DNA of 64,000 nucleotides from Selaginella moellendorffii (taxonomy: Eukaryota > Streptophyta > Lycopodiopsida > Selaginellales > Selaginellaceae), in NCBI RefSeq assembly GCF_000143415.4, contig NW_003314264.1, forward strand, positions 4,215,229 through 4,279,228, read 5' to 3'. Below are positions 46,810 to 58,822 of this stretch, one piece after another. The notes under the pieces are model-generated. The model saw nothing but the letters and a program-made list of their open reading frames with translations. It was not told where the DNA came from and did not search any database. Positions within the stretch are counted from its first letter, which is position 1. Each line of letters begins with the position of its first letter. The translations under genes were made by a program, and so were the position numbers.

Positions 46810-49145
46810 TGTAAAGTCTATAAATATATGTATTACCATACCTAGGTAGTACACTAATTATAATACTATAGCATATAAACTGTTTATTTGAGACTAAATT
46901 TTGTCCATCTATTCTTGTAAATAAGAAGGTGTCTAACCCTGATTAATATACCTAATTTATGCCTTGAAGGAAAAGTTTGTTGATAATGCTTTGTTCAATA
47001 TTTGGGATTATGTTTTTTATTTTTATTCCTATATTCTGTTTTAGATCTAGATTTGTATTAGATTTTTGCTAGATCTAAAATTCTAACTATTGTTGTGCTT
47101 CGACTCACTCTTCTTTTTAATCTTTATTGTATTCTCTTCTTCCACCATACTAGATATTTTATTATTAAATTTTTTTAATAACTAGAAAATTATCACCATC
47201 ATCAATTGAAGAACATATCACTAGGCTATAGATGTTGCTCTATTGGATCAAATTTTTAGTGCTGTTAGGTATGATCATATTAGTGTTATGCCAATGTTAT
47301 CTTTAGCTTTTGTGGGATGTGATAATATAACTTGTTCTATTCTTGGTGTTTTACCATTTTTACTAATGTGGAATAGTTATAGATAATATAGTTTAATTCT
47401 TAAAGAATATGTAAGGATTAAATTTATAGGAAGATAATGTCTACAAACTTAAGTGGATTCCAAATTAGAACTCTTTTTAACCCATTATAAAGTGGAGCTA
47501 GATTATTGTTACTTATATTATTCTTTTAAGATTTTTAACCATAACAAAGTACAAAAAAAGAGAAAAAATTAGAAATTTAATTATTATAGAGATAACTTTA
47601 GAGATGAGTTAGAAATTATATAGTATAGGTGTTAATCTTTTAATCTACCATTTGATTTCTTTACCTTCTACCCTTTCCTAACCTTTTTTTTATTTCTTAG
47701 TTAGAGCATCTTTTCATATTCCTAGTATTTCTTTTTTATTTGCAATATTTACTTCTATTGACATTGATCATTTATGATTTTTATGATTCTCATTTTCAAT
47801 CTAGTATTGGGTGAAATGTATTTTGTCCTCTTTATACGAATTTAAATGTTATATATGTGTGTGAAGTTGAGAATCTTGTTTTTGTTTTGTTGGCAAAGTA
47901 TTTAATCAATTTTTGTATTGAGTATTCCTTTGTTCCAAAGGATAAGTCACTTTTGCTAGAGTTTCATATAAAATACGTATCACTAATTATGAGTGTCATT
48001 AAAAATCTTTTCTTTATGGTTGTTTTTAAGGAGTTTATATGTTCCCTTGAGAGTGTGTATATTTTTATTGTTTAAAGTGTGGAATTATGTATTGAGGAAA
48101 TTGAGGAGTGTGAATCTTTTATTTATATTGAGGTGGCTAAAGTATTTTATTATATGAGACCTTTATTCTCTAAGTTCTGAGTACATTTCCTTCTTTTTAT
48201 TTTTTTATTTTTATTTTGACAACTGCTCAAAACTCCACTTTTAATGTATCTTTTATCATTTTTTTATATTTAACAATGTTTCTTTTTCAATTTTTCTCAC
48301 TTTTTTTTCTTTGCTTCGACATTTCAAACTTTTTTTTTCTTTAAATGAGGGAGTAAATGGGATGGATGGGATTTTTCCCTTGATGATAGAGTGAAGACAA
48401 ACATAGTGAGGAACATCATATTCATTCGAATGAAACATTTAACTTTAATGAAATAAGGTTAAATGAATATAATAGTAAAGTGAGGTTGAATATTGGAATG
48501 AAGATGAGTGTAATGAGTCAAAACAAAACTAATGTTTTACAACTTTTTTGCCTTTGAAAAGGAGGTAAAGGGGATATAAAAGACAAAAAAAGTAAATCTA
48601 ACTTCCCATATGCAATGTTTATTGAAAATGAAGATTGTGAATCCAAGTTAATGGTATTTTAGCTAGTGGGCAAACTTAGATATAAAATTTATTGTTTGTT
48701 GCTATAGTATTTTTTGGACTCCAGTGACTCTTAAAATTCCTTATTTCGGTTTAAAGTTATAACTTCAAACTTGGTTCAATCATTTAGCAACACAGAGTTA
48801 TAGTTAGCTCATCATGATTTCATAGTCAACTGATGTTTGTGCCATAGTTTTGCATTTTGTTTCTATAATTGTTGTCAAATTTTTTATGAAATCTTCAAGT
48901 TCTTCTGATAGTTTATAATTGCTCAACAAAAGCTATAAATGTTCCATTTAACTTATCATTATCATCTTTTTATCTTCTAAAGGAGAGGATGGTGTAAGAT
49001 TTAAACACATATACATATATTATCATGCTTAGGTAATACACTAATTATAGTATTATAGTATATATGTTGTTGGGACTGAATCTTATCCATTTTTGTATAT
49101 AAATAGGTCTAAACCCTAATTAATATATATTCCTATATCTTGAGC
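46810..49145 (+). mobile_element. Decayed copia-like element bounded by direct repeats
   Basis: A roughly 150-bp sequence near 46810-46970 recurs in direct orientation at about 48993-49145; both include ACACTAATTATA and CTAA.CCT.ATTAATATA. Between them, a plus-strand translation around 47770-48020 resembles the end of a copia integrase (see the separate entry). The ends of the repeats are poorly defined and RT is not visible, so this is a badly eroded relic. Copia assignment is inference. Confidence 0.5.
47770..48075 (+). pseudogene. Possible copia integrase C-terminal remnant
   Basis: The frame reads VYVCEVENLVFVLLAKYLIN and FCIEYSFVPKDKSLLLEFHI then KYVSLIMSVIKN. Spacing resembles the copia block FGCxCFVxxxx...KLDPKxxKCIFLGYSxxQKGYxCY...VSxDVxFxE. 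Similarity is weak, with stops just upstream. Confidence 0.4.
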
Positions 49146-49973
49146 ACTCATAAAACTACTAAAATTCAATTTATCAAGAAAAGTTAAACTTACTCTATCT
49201 ACAATTTTATTATCATTAGGTTTTAAATTTTAAAAACATAATTTTATATGTTCTAGTAAATATATCATACCAGATGAATTGGAGATTTTTTTATTTTTAA
49301 ATATTGAAATATTATAGCTTGAACTAGGCATCTAATAAATATTATTTATTTTAATCAACCAACAACAATGAATTCTATATTTATGATGTATTTAATATTG
49401 GTTATCAAGAAATTTTATTAGAAAATAATTATTTTGAAATTTTATACATTGGAATCCACTTCTTATTAATTATCAAATTTCTGGCCAATATATTCAAGAT
49501 ATGGTTTTACAAATTTTGAGATAAGTAGAATATAATGCAAAATGATATGATTTGGGAATGATTGAAACAGTACATAAATATTTCTCACTGAATTTCATTA
49601 GACTTAGAGAGAAGTTCTAATGAATATCCAAAATGTTTAATTGATGGTATTTCTATAATTAATTATTAAAAATAAAATAGTTTTTCATAATTATAACTAT
49701 ATAGAGCATTTGGAATGCATGGAATATAGAAATGGAATACAAATATGCATATCAATTAACCCAAAACCCCTAGCTTATATACAGGAGTGAGTGATCCAGA
49801 TTGAAATTAATACAACAGCTATCCCACTATGTTAATATTAGTATACGCCATTATAACCATACACTTGGACCTCACATCATCCTTTACTTTCGGAATAATG
49901 GAAGACAGTCAATGTTCTTTCATGGATGGGTTGGGATCTGGAAAAACATTAGGAGGAGGCATTAGTGTTGTAG

Positions 49974-51612
49974 TGTGAGACACAAAATCCCTAGGCCCCA
50001 AAGTGGAGCCGGAAGGGCGCCACGTGGTAGTGGCCGAAGCGAGAGCCAAACGAGCATAACACGTTTGGACCAAAAGCTCCGACTTGAAAAGTCAAGAGCG
50101 GGAGTGGAACTCCCAACGAAGCGCTCGAGGAACGAGCACGAAGCGAGCAAAAAGCGAGGCTCCAAAAAGGGACCCAAAAGGACCAACACATGACACGTGG
50201 AAGTGTCCGAGATGGACTCGAGTTGAAGTCCGAAGTGGAGTCCGAGATGGACTCGAGTTGGAGTCCGAAGTGGAGTCCGAGATGGACTCGAGTTGGAGTC
50301 CGAAGTGGAGTCCGAGATGGACCCGAGTTGGAGTCCGAAGTGGAGTCCGACATGGAGTCCGAGGTGGACCCGAGATGGACCCGAGATGGACCCGAGATGG
50401 AGTCCGAGATGGAGTCCGAGATGGACCCGAGATGGAGTCCGAGATGGAGTCCGAGATGGAGTCCGAAGTCGAGACCGAGACCGAGACCGGGACCGAGACC
50501 GAGACCGAGACCGAGATCGGGACCGAGACCGAGACCGAGGCCGAGGCCGAGACCGAGGCCGAGTCCGAGTTCGAGTCCGAGTCCGAGTCCGAGTCCGAGT
50601 CCGAGTTCGAGTCTGAGAGGGTGAAAGCCCAAAGCGTTCGTCTCCCAGACCCTGGGGGGTTTGGTGAGCTCCAAAAGTATAGTAGGGGGGAGGACTGCAG
50701 TGGAGCCAGTTTGGCCAGGAAAGGCCAGTTTGGCCCAGGAAGGCTGGACCCAGTGTTGGGTGATGAGCTGCCCACTGGGAAGTCCAAGACTAGAGTGAAC
50801 ACGGACCGACAAGCGGGGTAGCTTGGTGAAGTGTTCAAGAGCCGACTCTAGTTCCCCCGGGAGATCGACTGGCCGATGCTCCCAGTCCAAGTGTGGGTGG
50901 CACTACCTACTTGGATACCTGGTGTGGCTCAACGGAACCCGCTCTAAGCCCATGGCTAGAGCACCCAAGGGCAGAAGGCGAGGAGAGTACCCAGGTGGCT
51001 CGCGTAAGGCCACGGTGTTCCGAAATGTTGTCCCAAAGGCCCAGACTGTGGAAAGGAAGAGGAGCAGTCCTCTGGGGTAGTGACCAAGGACACAGTCGTG
51101 TGGTGAGGAAGTCCCAGAGGACCGTGGGACTTAGTGGTCGGGCCTGTGGGTCTCGCTCCAGTGGCAGTGTTGGCAAACACGGCCAGGGGCAGAAAGGGAC
51201 TTAGTGGGGACTGACGAAGGGATATTGGGGAAGGCTATTCCCCTTGTCGGTGGGCATCCTAAGGATGCTAAGGAGTGGATCTGAGATGACCACTCACAGA
51301 CGGTTTGCCTAGTCTTGGAGAGCCAAGACTGTGATGCAAGTGGTATTGGACTACCAGTGTGGCAAAGGTGATTAGGCATGGCCTTAGCGTAACGGGCTGC
51401 TATGTCGGTGGTACCTTTGAGTGTCGGTCATGGGATCGGACACGTGGAGCACTTGGACCAAGTGCAAATGTTGAGTGGCATGGATGCCATTCTTGGGGCT
51501 AGCAAGTCCCCAGTCCTGGATTGGACTTATGGAGGTTGTGAATGAGACTCCTCCAAGTGGTCAAAGGTGTGGTTAAGTGACTAAAGTAGAATGGAAAATT
51601 TAGTCGCCTACA
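49974..51612 (+). repeat. 5' LTR of LARD element
   Basis: Nearly identical to 55738-57560 except for a shorter internal tandem repeat. TG...CA ends. It also carries short hairpins, such as CCAAACG/CGTTTGG near 50047, AAGTCCCA/TGGGACTT near 51109 and GTCTTGG/CCAAGAC near 51312. Confidence 0.95.
50206..50617 (+). repeat. Tandem repeat in 5' LTR (12-mer then 6-mer)
   Basis: Units of GAGATGGAGTCC / GAGATGGACCCG and relatives, followed by (GAGACC)n and (GAGTCC)n. As units are 6 or 12 bp, all six frames stay open and give false long ORFs. Confidence 0.95.
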
Positions 51613-51615
51613 ATT

Positions 51616-51627
51616 TGGTATCGGAGC
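51616..51627 (+). promoter_or_regulatory. Primer-binding site, initiator tRNA-Met type
   Basis: TGGTATCGGAGC begins three bases after the LTR end and differs in one base from the usual plant tRNA-iMet site TGGTATCAGAGC. Confidence 0.85.
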
Positions 51628-54091
51628 TGTTCCTTAGTCCGACTTTTATTGGTGCTCAAGTATATCACCACTAGTGTTGGCATCGGAAGGTCCGAGGAGT
51701 GGGACTATCCTTGAGGAGTAGCAAGTCGGGAAGACATGGCTCTCCATTACAGTTCATGTGTGAACTTGTAGACGAGGTGGTGGATAGAAAAGGGCCAATA
51801 ATGGAACGACTTTGGGATCTTGGGAACAGTGCAAGGTTTTCCTCATTGAGTTGAGGAGGTGATCCAGATGAGTGTTTGACTCAGCAAACGGGCTAATGTA
51901 GTTGGGGTAAACAACTATAGTTGGGATCACGGGGAAGATAGAGACTCCAAAAACAATAAAGGAGTCACAAGTTATCCTCACATGGTTGAGGCTGGTGCTC
52001 ATGAATGTGAGACCAGAGGTAATGACCGTGGGAGGTCAAATACAGAAGAGGACTCAAGTCCTTGAAATGGTAGCCGGGGCTACCTTTAATAAATGCTGGA
52101 ACAACCCAAGGAGTTGGGGGGTGTACTTAGAGATGAGTGGTATTCTCATCGCATGGACAAGTAGTCCTAAGGGGCAAAAGTTGCCCCCAGAGAACAAAAT
52201 CAAGTGTTGGAGTAACACTTGTGAAAATAGTCCTTTTGAGTAGGACAGGAATGCAAGAAGTGTATTCCAGTGAGCTAGTGCCTCACAAGTAGGACCTTAC
52301 GGGTCTGTGGATTAACCAAGTCCAAAACTGCTGGATGACTCAAGTAGAGTCAAGGAATGGTCCTAAAGGACTGATGGAAGCATTTGGACTGAGGTGTGTT
52401 GTACCCCACAAAGGATGGGGGGGGGATCATAGGATCCAAGGATGAGAACAGAGGGTATCTCATCGATGGCAAAATGTGCCATGCTAAAGTTATGGGAAAG
52501 GTGTTCCCAGAAGAAAACAACTTTGACACAAAGTTGTGTGTGACCTCTATGGTGCAGTGCTAACGGATGGTTGGCCTGAGGAAGAGCGGTGTTGGTCTTG
52601 GCAAAGACTTAAACACGAAGGGGAAGTGTCATAGAGGTAGGCTCATGGAGCCGATGGTGTGGAGACACCAAATATGCCAAGGTGTGGTACCTTGAGGCTA
52701 TGTTGGTGGGTTCATGAGAACCCCTTGCCAAAGGAATCCCAATGGAAATGGGAATGGCATAGCCTAAGCTGCAGAGCATGCAGTTGAAGTGTGGTGACCC
52801 AGATAATGATGGAGGTGTGAAAGCACCAAGCAATGAGTTGTAGGACTTGACAACTATGAGGCAACTAAGCAAAAGGTGCAAAATAACTGGTTAAACGGGT
52901 AGAAGGTAGCTACCCAAGACTTCTAGCATAGGGAAGTCGGATATACCCTTACGGGGGATAAATTGCTTATGTTGCGATATAGTAAGTCAATGTCATAAAA
53001 GGAAATACTCATTGTCAAGAAAGCCATCATTGGGACACCCGAACGCTCTAGAACACCAGAAGGTGGTGTTTGATGTCGCGAGGGCAATGGATAAAGCCCA
53101 AGGGACTAAGTCCCTAGCGAATGATGGATAGAAGGTGCTATCCAAATGTCCAAGGTTGCGGAGACAGGAGAGGACTGCCTACCCGAGTTGGACAAAGCCA
53201 AAAATGGAATTTTGGCAAGGCTAGTGATGGGCATGTAAAGGCCCATAAGCAACAATGTAATCCCAGTGTGTGGGATTATAAGGTGAGCATACCCGGATTG
53301 AGGAACCACTCCCTGGGCTATTGGGTAGGTTCATCCCTAAGGATACTTGCTAAGGCATGATAGAAAGTGCAAAGCTATCCTCCTGGTCTGGAGGAGAATA
53401 ACCAAAAGAAACATATGGGGCCAAAAGGCAAGTAGTATTGGGATGGAACTGAACCATAGAAATCGAAGGGCATAACCAAGGTTGGTTATGCCAGCTGGGA
53501 GTGGAGAATCAAGTGGGGGCTCGAGGGTGTTGCCGCTAGCAACCGTGATGCCATGGAGAGTCTAAAATATGGAATTGTCCATGTTAGACTATGTGGCAAT
53601 TGGAAAGCTTGCAAAAAGGGAGGCCTTAGCAAGCTAAGGGACAGAGTTCCTTCAAGGTTCCCAAAGACGATTCTAGGTAGCTTAGTACCTAGAAAGGCCA
53701 AGTGTAAATGGTTCATGGAACGCGCGAAATCAGAGTGGCGCAGCAGAAGCGTGGTCTTGAAGCTTGCCATGAGGCAAGGCTATCAAGGTTAGGGAAGTAG
53801 TTCCCGAGTGTTCAAAGAGAGGGCTTTGAACGAAAGTCGATGGTCAAGGACTTTCACGCTTATGCATGAACCATGTTACAGTGGTCGGAGGACTTGCCAA
53901 GCAAGACTGGCAAGTCGGGGGAACAAATACCCTGTTGAAGGTGATAACTTCAAAAGGGTGGGCCATGGGGCCAAGCATGGAGGAGTCCATGCATGATCAC
54001 AAACTTGTCAAGTGAGAGGACTTGGCAATGTGGAGGAACTAGGTTCCTAAGCTGTGATCTGTAGCGCGCTTTAAAAATAAGTTGGTGCACC

Positions 54092-54242
54092 GGCGTGGGG
54101 AGTCACGCCAGGCATCTTGTGTGATGCCGTCCGTAGATGCATATACGGAGGTTGGGTTCGAGTCCCGACCCTCTAGTGATTGGGTTCGAGTCCCAAATCA
54201 CTAGGGCGTGGTGATGGTTTGGAATATGAGGACACTCATATT
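54092..54242 (+). other. Run of consecutive hairpins, two with tRNA-like T-arms
   Basis: Hairpins in order: GGCGTG/CACGCC (54092-54109), GGCATC/GATGCC (54111-54128), TCCGTA/TACGGA (54130-54149), GGTTGGG-TTCGAGT-CCCGACC (54150-54170, one G-T pair), CTAGTGATTGGG-TTCGAGT-CCC... (54173-54204, 12 bp with one bulge), and AATATGAG/CTCATATT (54223-54242). The 7-base loop TTCGAGT closed by G-C pairs is the T-loop consensus of tRNAs. There is no acceptor stem enclosing them, so this is not a tRNA gene. Confidence 0.8.
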
Positions 54243-55723
54243 TCGGTGGTCATGGACTCTCAGTGGGGAGACTGGTTTGGGCACACCGCCAAGCGAGGGA
54301 TGCCTCGGAGTCGTGATGCACGGTTAGATTGCTTAGTGTGAAAGCTCGGCATATCTAACTTGAACGCTTTGGTGCAAGTGGCACCAAGGACGTGGTGAGT
54401 GAGATGGGGACACCTAACCTCAGTTGCTATGGACCCTTGGCCGGAAGGGCTGGCTTGGGCGCACCGCCAAGTGTGGGGGATGCCCCCGGGGTCGTAGTTA
54501 ACAAGTTAAAGGTCTGGAAGACCTAGTACCTATTGGCAAGCCTGTTAAGGTGCCGAGGTGAGATCACTAGGTGATCTTGTGGCTAAATAAGGACAAGGTC
54601 CTTGTTTGGGTTAAGGAATAAGGTTCCTAGTTCAAAGTGTTGATTTGAACTATTGATGATGGTGTGGCTTGGTCAAGGTGACCAAGTGGGAAAAGCACCT
54701 TAGGTAAATGAGTTATGTCATTGCGATGGCATAGTGTGTCCAAGGAAAGTAGTCTCTAAAGAGACCCATGGGAGGGTCACAAAGTTGGGCCGTGGATAGA
54801 GCCCACAGCAGAAGATGCTAAAGAGACTTACTAGGGGCGAACACCCTAGTCTTGGCAAAGCAGAGCCTTTGCTATGGAATCAAAAGAATACCTCAAGGAG
54901 GGAGGTAGAGATTCGATGTTGCTTGGTGCAACAATCAACGGATAGGAGCAAAAGATGAGTGGCCAAGATAGGGCCGTGGAATCCCTTGGAAGGAATCCAA
55001 GTGACAAAGTTAGGCGAGGAACACTAATGTGTTGGACGCTAACAAATTCCGGAAAAGGAAATGTGTTTCCAAGGATGGATTCCGAATTGCTCCGATTTGG
55101 CGAAAGTGGAAGCTCCAAGGGAGGGAGCGGTAAGGTAGCCAAATGATAGGGCAATGGACAACCCTAGCACAAAGTGTGATAAATGGAACTTAGTGCCCAA
55201 GGTGGCACGAAATAGAAGAGAGGATGATGGTGCCCTCAAGTAACGAACTTCCTAGGATAGGGAAGTGGAGTTGCACAATCTGTGCAATGCAAGGTGTTGG
55301 AGACACCTAGGAAATTGACTTCCAAAAGTCAAAAGAGTAAAAGTTCCAAGGTGCAAACATTCAATAGATGGAAATTGAGACTACTCGAGAAGGAGTAGTG
55401 GGATTGACTTAGAGAAAGGTCTCTAAGAGGTTTAGCAAGAACCACTACATGTGGTCCAATCAATCTCTAAGTTGGAGAGGCTACCCTCCTTAGAGGATAA
55501 GCAAGGCAAAGTGAGCCTTTGGTGTCAAACCATTGAGGCATATGCAAAAGGCATGGTGAGCCTTCAATGTCAAACCATTGACGAATATGGAAAAGGCATG
55601 GTGAGCCTTCAATGTCGAACCATTGACAAATATTGGCTAGGTGCCAAGGATGGAAATGGTAACACATGCGAGTGTTACTTTACAAAATGGTTTACCGTTC
55701 GATGAGGACATCGAACTTCGTCT

Positions 55724-55737
55724 ATGGGTGGTGGAGT
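55724..55737 (+). promoter_or_regulatory. Polypurine tract before 3' LTR
   Basis: ATGGGTGGTGGAGT lies directly before the LTR start at 55738, in the position of a plus-strand primer. Confidence 0.7.
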
Positions 55738-57560
55738 TGTGAGACACAAAATCCCTAGGCCCCAAAGTGGAGCCGGAAGGGCGCCACGTGGTAGTGGCCG
55801 AAGCGAGAGCCAAACGAGCGTAACACGTTTGGACCAAAAGCTCCGACTTGAAAAGTCAAGAGCGGGAGTGGAACTCCCAAGGAAGCGCTCGAGGAACGAG
55901 CACGAAGCGAGCAAAAAGCGAGGCTCCAAAAAGGGACCCAAAAGGACCAACACATGACACGTGGAAGTGTCCGAGATGGACTCGAGTTGAAGTCCGAAGT
56001 GGAGTCCGAGATGGACTCGAGTTGGAGTCCGAAGTGGAGTCCGAGATGGACTCGAGTTGGAGTCCGAAGTGGAGTCCGAGATGGACCCGAGTTGGAGTCC
56101 GAAGTGGAGTCCGAGATGGAGTCCGAGGTGGACCCGAGATGGACCCGAGATGGACCCGAAATGGAGTCCGAGATGGAATCCGAGATGGACCCGAGATGGA
56201 GTCCGAGATGGAGTCCGAGGTGGACCCGAGATGGACCCGAGATGGACCCGAGATGGACCCGAGATGGACCCGAGATGGACCCGAGATGGAGTCCGAGATG
56301 GAGTCCGAGATGGACCCGAGATGGAGTCCGAGATGGAGTCCGAGATGGACCCGAGATGGAGTCCGAGATGGAGTCCGAGATGGAGTCCGAGATGGAGTCC
56401 AAAGTCGAGACCGAGACCGAGACCGGGACCGAGACCGAGACCGAGACCGAGATCGGGACCGAGACCGAGACCGAGGCCGAGGCCGAGACCGAGGCCGAGT
56501 CCGAGTCCGAGTCCGAGTCCGAGTCCGAGTCCGAGTCCGAGTCCGAGTCCGAGTTCGAGTCTGAGAGGGTGAAAGCCCAAAGCGTTCGTCTCCCAGACCC
56601 TGGGGGGTTTGGTGAGCTCCAAAAGTATAGTAGGGGGGAGGACTGCAGTGGAGCCAGTTTGGCCAGGAAAGGCCAGTTTGGCCCAGGAAGGCTGGACCCA
56701 GTGTTGGGTGATGAGCTGCCCACTGGGAAGTCCAAGACTAGAGTGAACACGGACTGACAAGCGAGGTAGCTTGGTGAAGTGTTCAAGAGCCGGCTCTAGT
56801 TCCCCCGGGAGATCGACTGGCCGATGCTCCCAGTCCAAGTGTGGGTGGCACTACCTACTTGGATACCTGGTGTGGCTCAACGGAACCCGCTCTAAGCCCA
56901 TGGCTAGAGCACCCAAGGGCAGAAGGCGAGGAGAGTACCCAGGTGGCTCGCGTAAGGCCACGGTGTTCCGAAATGTTGTCCCAAAGGCCCAGACTGTGGA
57001 AAGGAAGAGGAGCAGTCCTCTGGGGTAGTGACCAAGGACACAGTCGTGTGGTGAGGAAGTCCCAGAGGACCGTGGGACTTAGTGGTCGGGCCTGTGGGTC
57101 TCGCTCCAGTGGCAGTGTTGGCAAACACGGCCAGGGGCAGAAAGGGACTTAGTGGGGACTGACGAAGGGATATTGGGGAAGGCTATTCCCCTTGTCGGTG
57201 GGCATCCTAAGGATGCTAAGGAGTGGATCTGAGATGACCACTCACGGACGGTTTGCCTAGTCTTGGAGAGCCAAGACTGTGATGCAAGTGGTATTGGACT
57301 ACCAGTGTGGCAAAGGTGATTAGGCATGGCCTTAGCGTAACGGGCTGCTATGTCGGTGGTACCTTTGAGTGTCGGTCATGGGATCGGACACGTGGAGCAC
57401 TTGGACCAAGTGCAAATGTTGAGTGGCATGGATGCCATTCTTGGGGCTAGCAAGTCCCCAGTCCTGGATTGGACTTATGGAGGTTGTGAATGAGACTCCT
57501 CCAAGTGGTCAAAGGTGTGGTTAAGTGACTAAAGTAGAATGGAAAATTTAGTCGCCTACA
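55738..57560 (+). repeat. 3' LTR of LARD element
   Basis: Copy of 49974-51612, 184 bp longer because of the expanded tandem repeat. Followed by target duplication TGTAG at 57561-57565. Confidence 0.95.
55969..56566 (+). repeat. Expanded tandem repeat in 3' LTR
   Basis: Same 12-mer and 6-mer arrays as in the 5' LTR but about 186 bp longer, mainly extra GAGATGGACCC units and GAGTCC units. Confidence 0.95.
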
Positions 57561-57729
57561 TGTAGGTGGTGTTAGTTCTTCCTAATCTCTTTATGCAAAT
57601 CATTTCAATTGTTGTATATGCATAATTTCTGGAGGATTGGCATGTTAGATGTTACGCTAAATCTTATAAACTTGCACTCTAACTTTCCATAACACCAAAT
57701 TATAAACAATCAACTCCCCAAGGTATCGT

Positions 57730-58822
57730 AAACTAAAGCCCAAAGTAATCATCTCTAGGGTGGGGTTGTTGTAGGGGGTTCTAAAAGTATAGTAGGGATA
57801 GTAAGGTGTAGGAACTAATCTTGAAAAAACTCTTTAGTGGTGATTTCAAATTGATTTGAGGTTGAGGTTCGGGGTTAAACCCAAGGCCTCTAACCCTTAA
57901 TCTCAACCTCAATTTAATTTGAAAGCACCATTGGAGAATTCCTTCAAGACTAGTTCATATATTTGGGTGACCTCTAGGGAAGTCTAAATTCAAGAGTTTA
58001 ATTGGTATTAAACTAGTCTTGGGTCCGACTCTGTTAGTTGGCTAAGAGAATCACACTACATGTTAAATGAAATTTGGCAAATTCAATTTGCTTTAGCTGA
58101 ACTTAACCCGAGGGCTAATGTGTCAAAAGAGTGGGGCTCTAAAGAGAGCTACAACTTTTACTTTTTGTTTATAAAGACATGAACTTATAAAAAAATGTGA
58201 TGGATTGTAAATAACTAAAGAAAAAAACTTAACAAATGGTCCATAAAGGTTTAAATATACAAAAAGAGCCCATAAATAAGAGTATACCCCCTTTTCCAAT
58301 TAGTTAAGGGTTTTAGGATATTTAAAGTTAAAAATCCTTGGGTTTGAATAATACTAGGCTAGATGACTGGCATATGGATCTGCTTCGTGGTTATCCTATG
58401 GTAAATCACCTGTCAAGTGCTCCAGACTGTGGAGCTGCGAGGAGCTGAGGCTTGACTAAGTGATCCAAGTCACAAGCTCGCTGGAGCTATAAAGCCTGTC
58501 AAAGTGGAATGTTTCCATCTCCTTATGAGGAAATCTTGAATACAATGCAAACTGTAAAAGTGAAAAAATCACTTAGCAGGAATAAAGATGCCAGCTGATT
58601 TTTTTTTTACCCTAGCCAAGAAATGGGAATCAAATTCTGTCTTGCCAAGCTCCAAGCTCAAAGGCTGGCTGGTTAACTAAACAAGAAGCACAAGTGAACT
58701 GCCTCAATGAGCCCTAATCTTCATCTCTATTTTTCTTTCTGGCTCTTGTTTTGGTCAGAACAATCTTTTTATTGTTTAGAGTGTCACTGATCCTTTTTTT
58801 TTCCTCTCTGGGAATTTGTGGC
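57730..58822. other. Gene-free DNA within old transposon relic
   Basis: No recognised coding motif. Sequence similarity to element A has faded here. Confidence 0.4.

Larger units (their letters stand above)
51613..55737 (+). other. Internal domain of LARD element: serial short hairpins
   Basis: Non-coding. Read along the strand, perfect inverted pairs of 5-9 bp with loops of 3-12 nt follow one another almost without pause. Examples: GGGGCAA/TTGCCCC (52171-52187), CAAGTGTT/AACACTTG (52201-52221), CAACTTTG/CAAAGTTG (52518-52536), TAATCCCA/TGGGATTA (53258-53278), GGCATAACC/GGTTATGCC (53469-53492), TCTAGGTA/TACCTAGA (53672-53693), GACTTGCC/GGCAAGTC (53891-53916). Between 51751 and 52723 I count about 15 non-overlapping stems of at least 6 bp; roughly 2-3 per kb would be expected by chance. 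Purpose unknown. Confidence 0.8.
49974..57560 (+). mobile_element. LARD-type non-autonomous LTR retrotransposon, hairpin-rich
   Basis: Complete 7,587-bp element. LTRs are 49974-51612 (1,639 bp) and 55738-57560 (1,823 bp), both starting TGTGAGACAC and ending CGCCTACA. It is flanked by a perfect 5-bp target duplication TGTAG (49969-49973 and 57561-57565). A primer-binding site and a polypurine tract are in place. The interior (51613-55737) has no open frame over about 100 codons and no gag or pol motif in any frame, so it depends on a helper element. Outside the tandem repeats I count about six substitutions between the LTRs, so the insertion is recent. The interior is dominated by short hairpins. 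The transcribed strand is taken as plus from PBS and PPT positions. Confidence 0.92.

Noticed and set aside
49991-50890. Long ORFs of up to 299 codons in several frames on both strands
   Set aside because: They arise from a 6/12-bp tandem repeat that contains no stop in any frame. The products are simple Ser/Asp/Gly/Arg repeats and the same happens in the other LTR.
55675-56838. Open frame of 387 codons on the minus strand
   Set aside because: Same tandem-repeat artefact in the 3' LTR of the LARD element.
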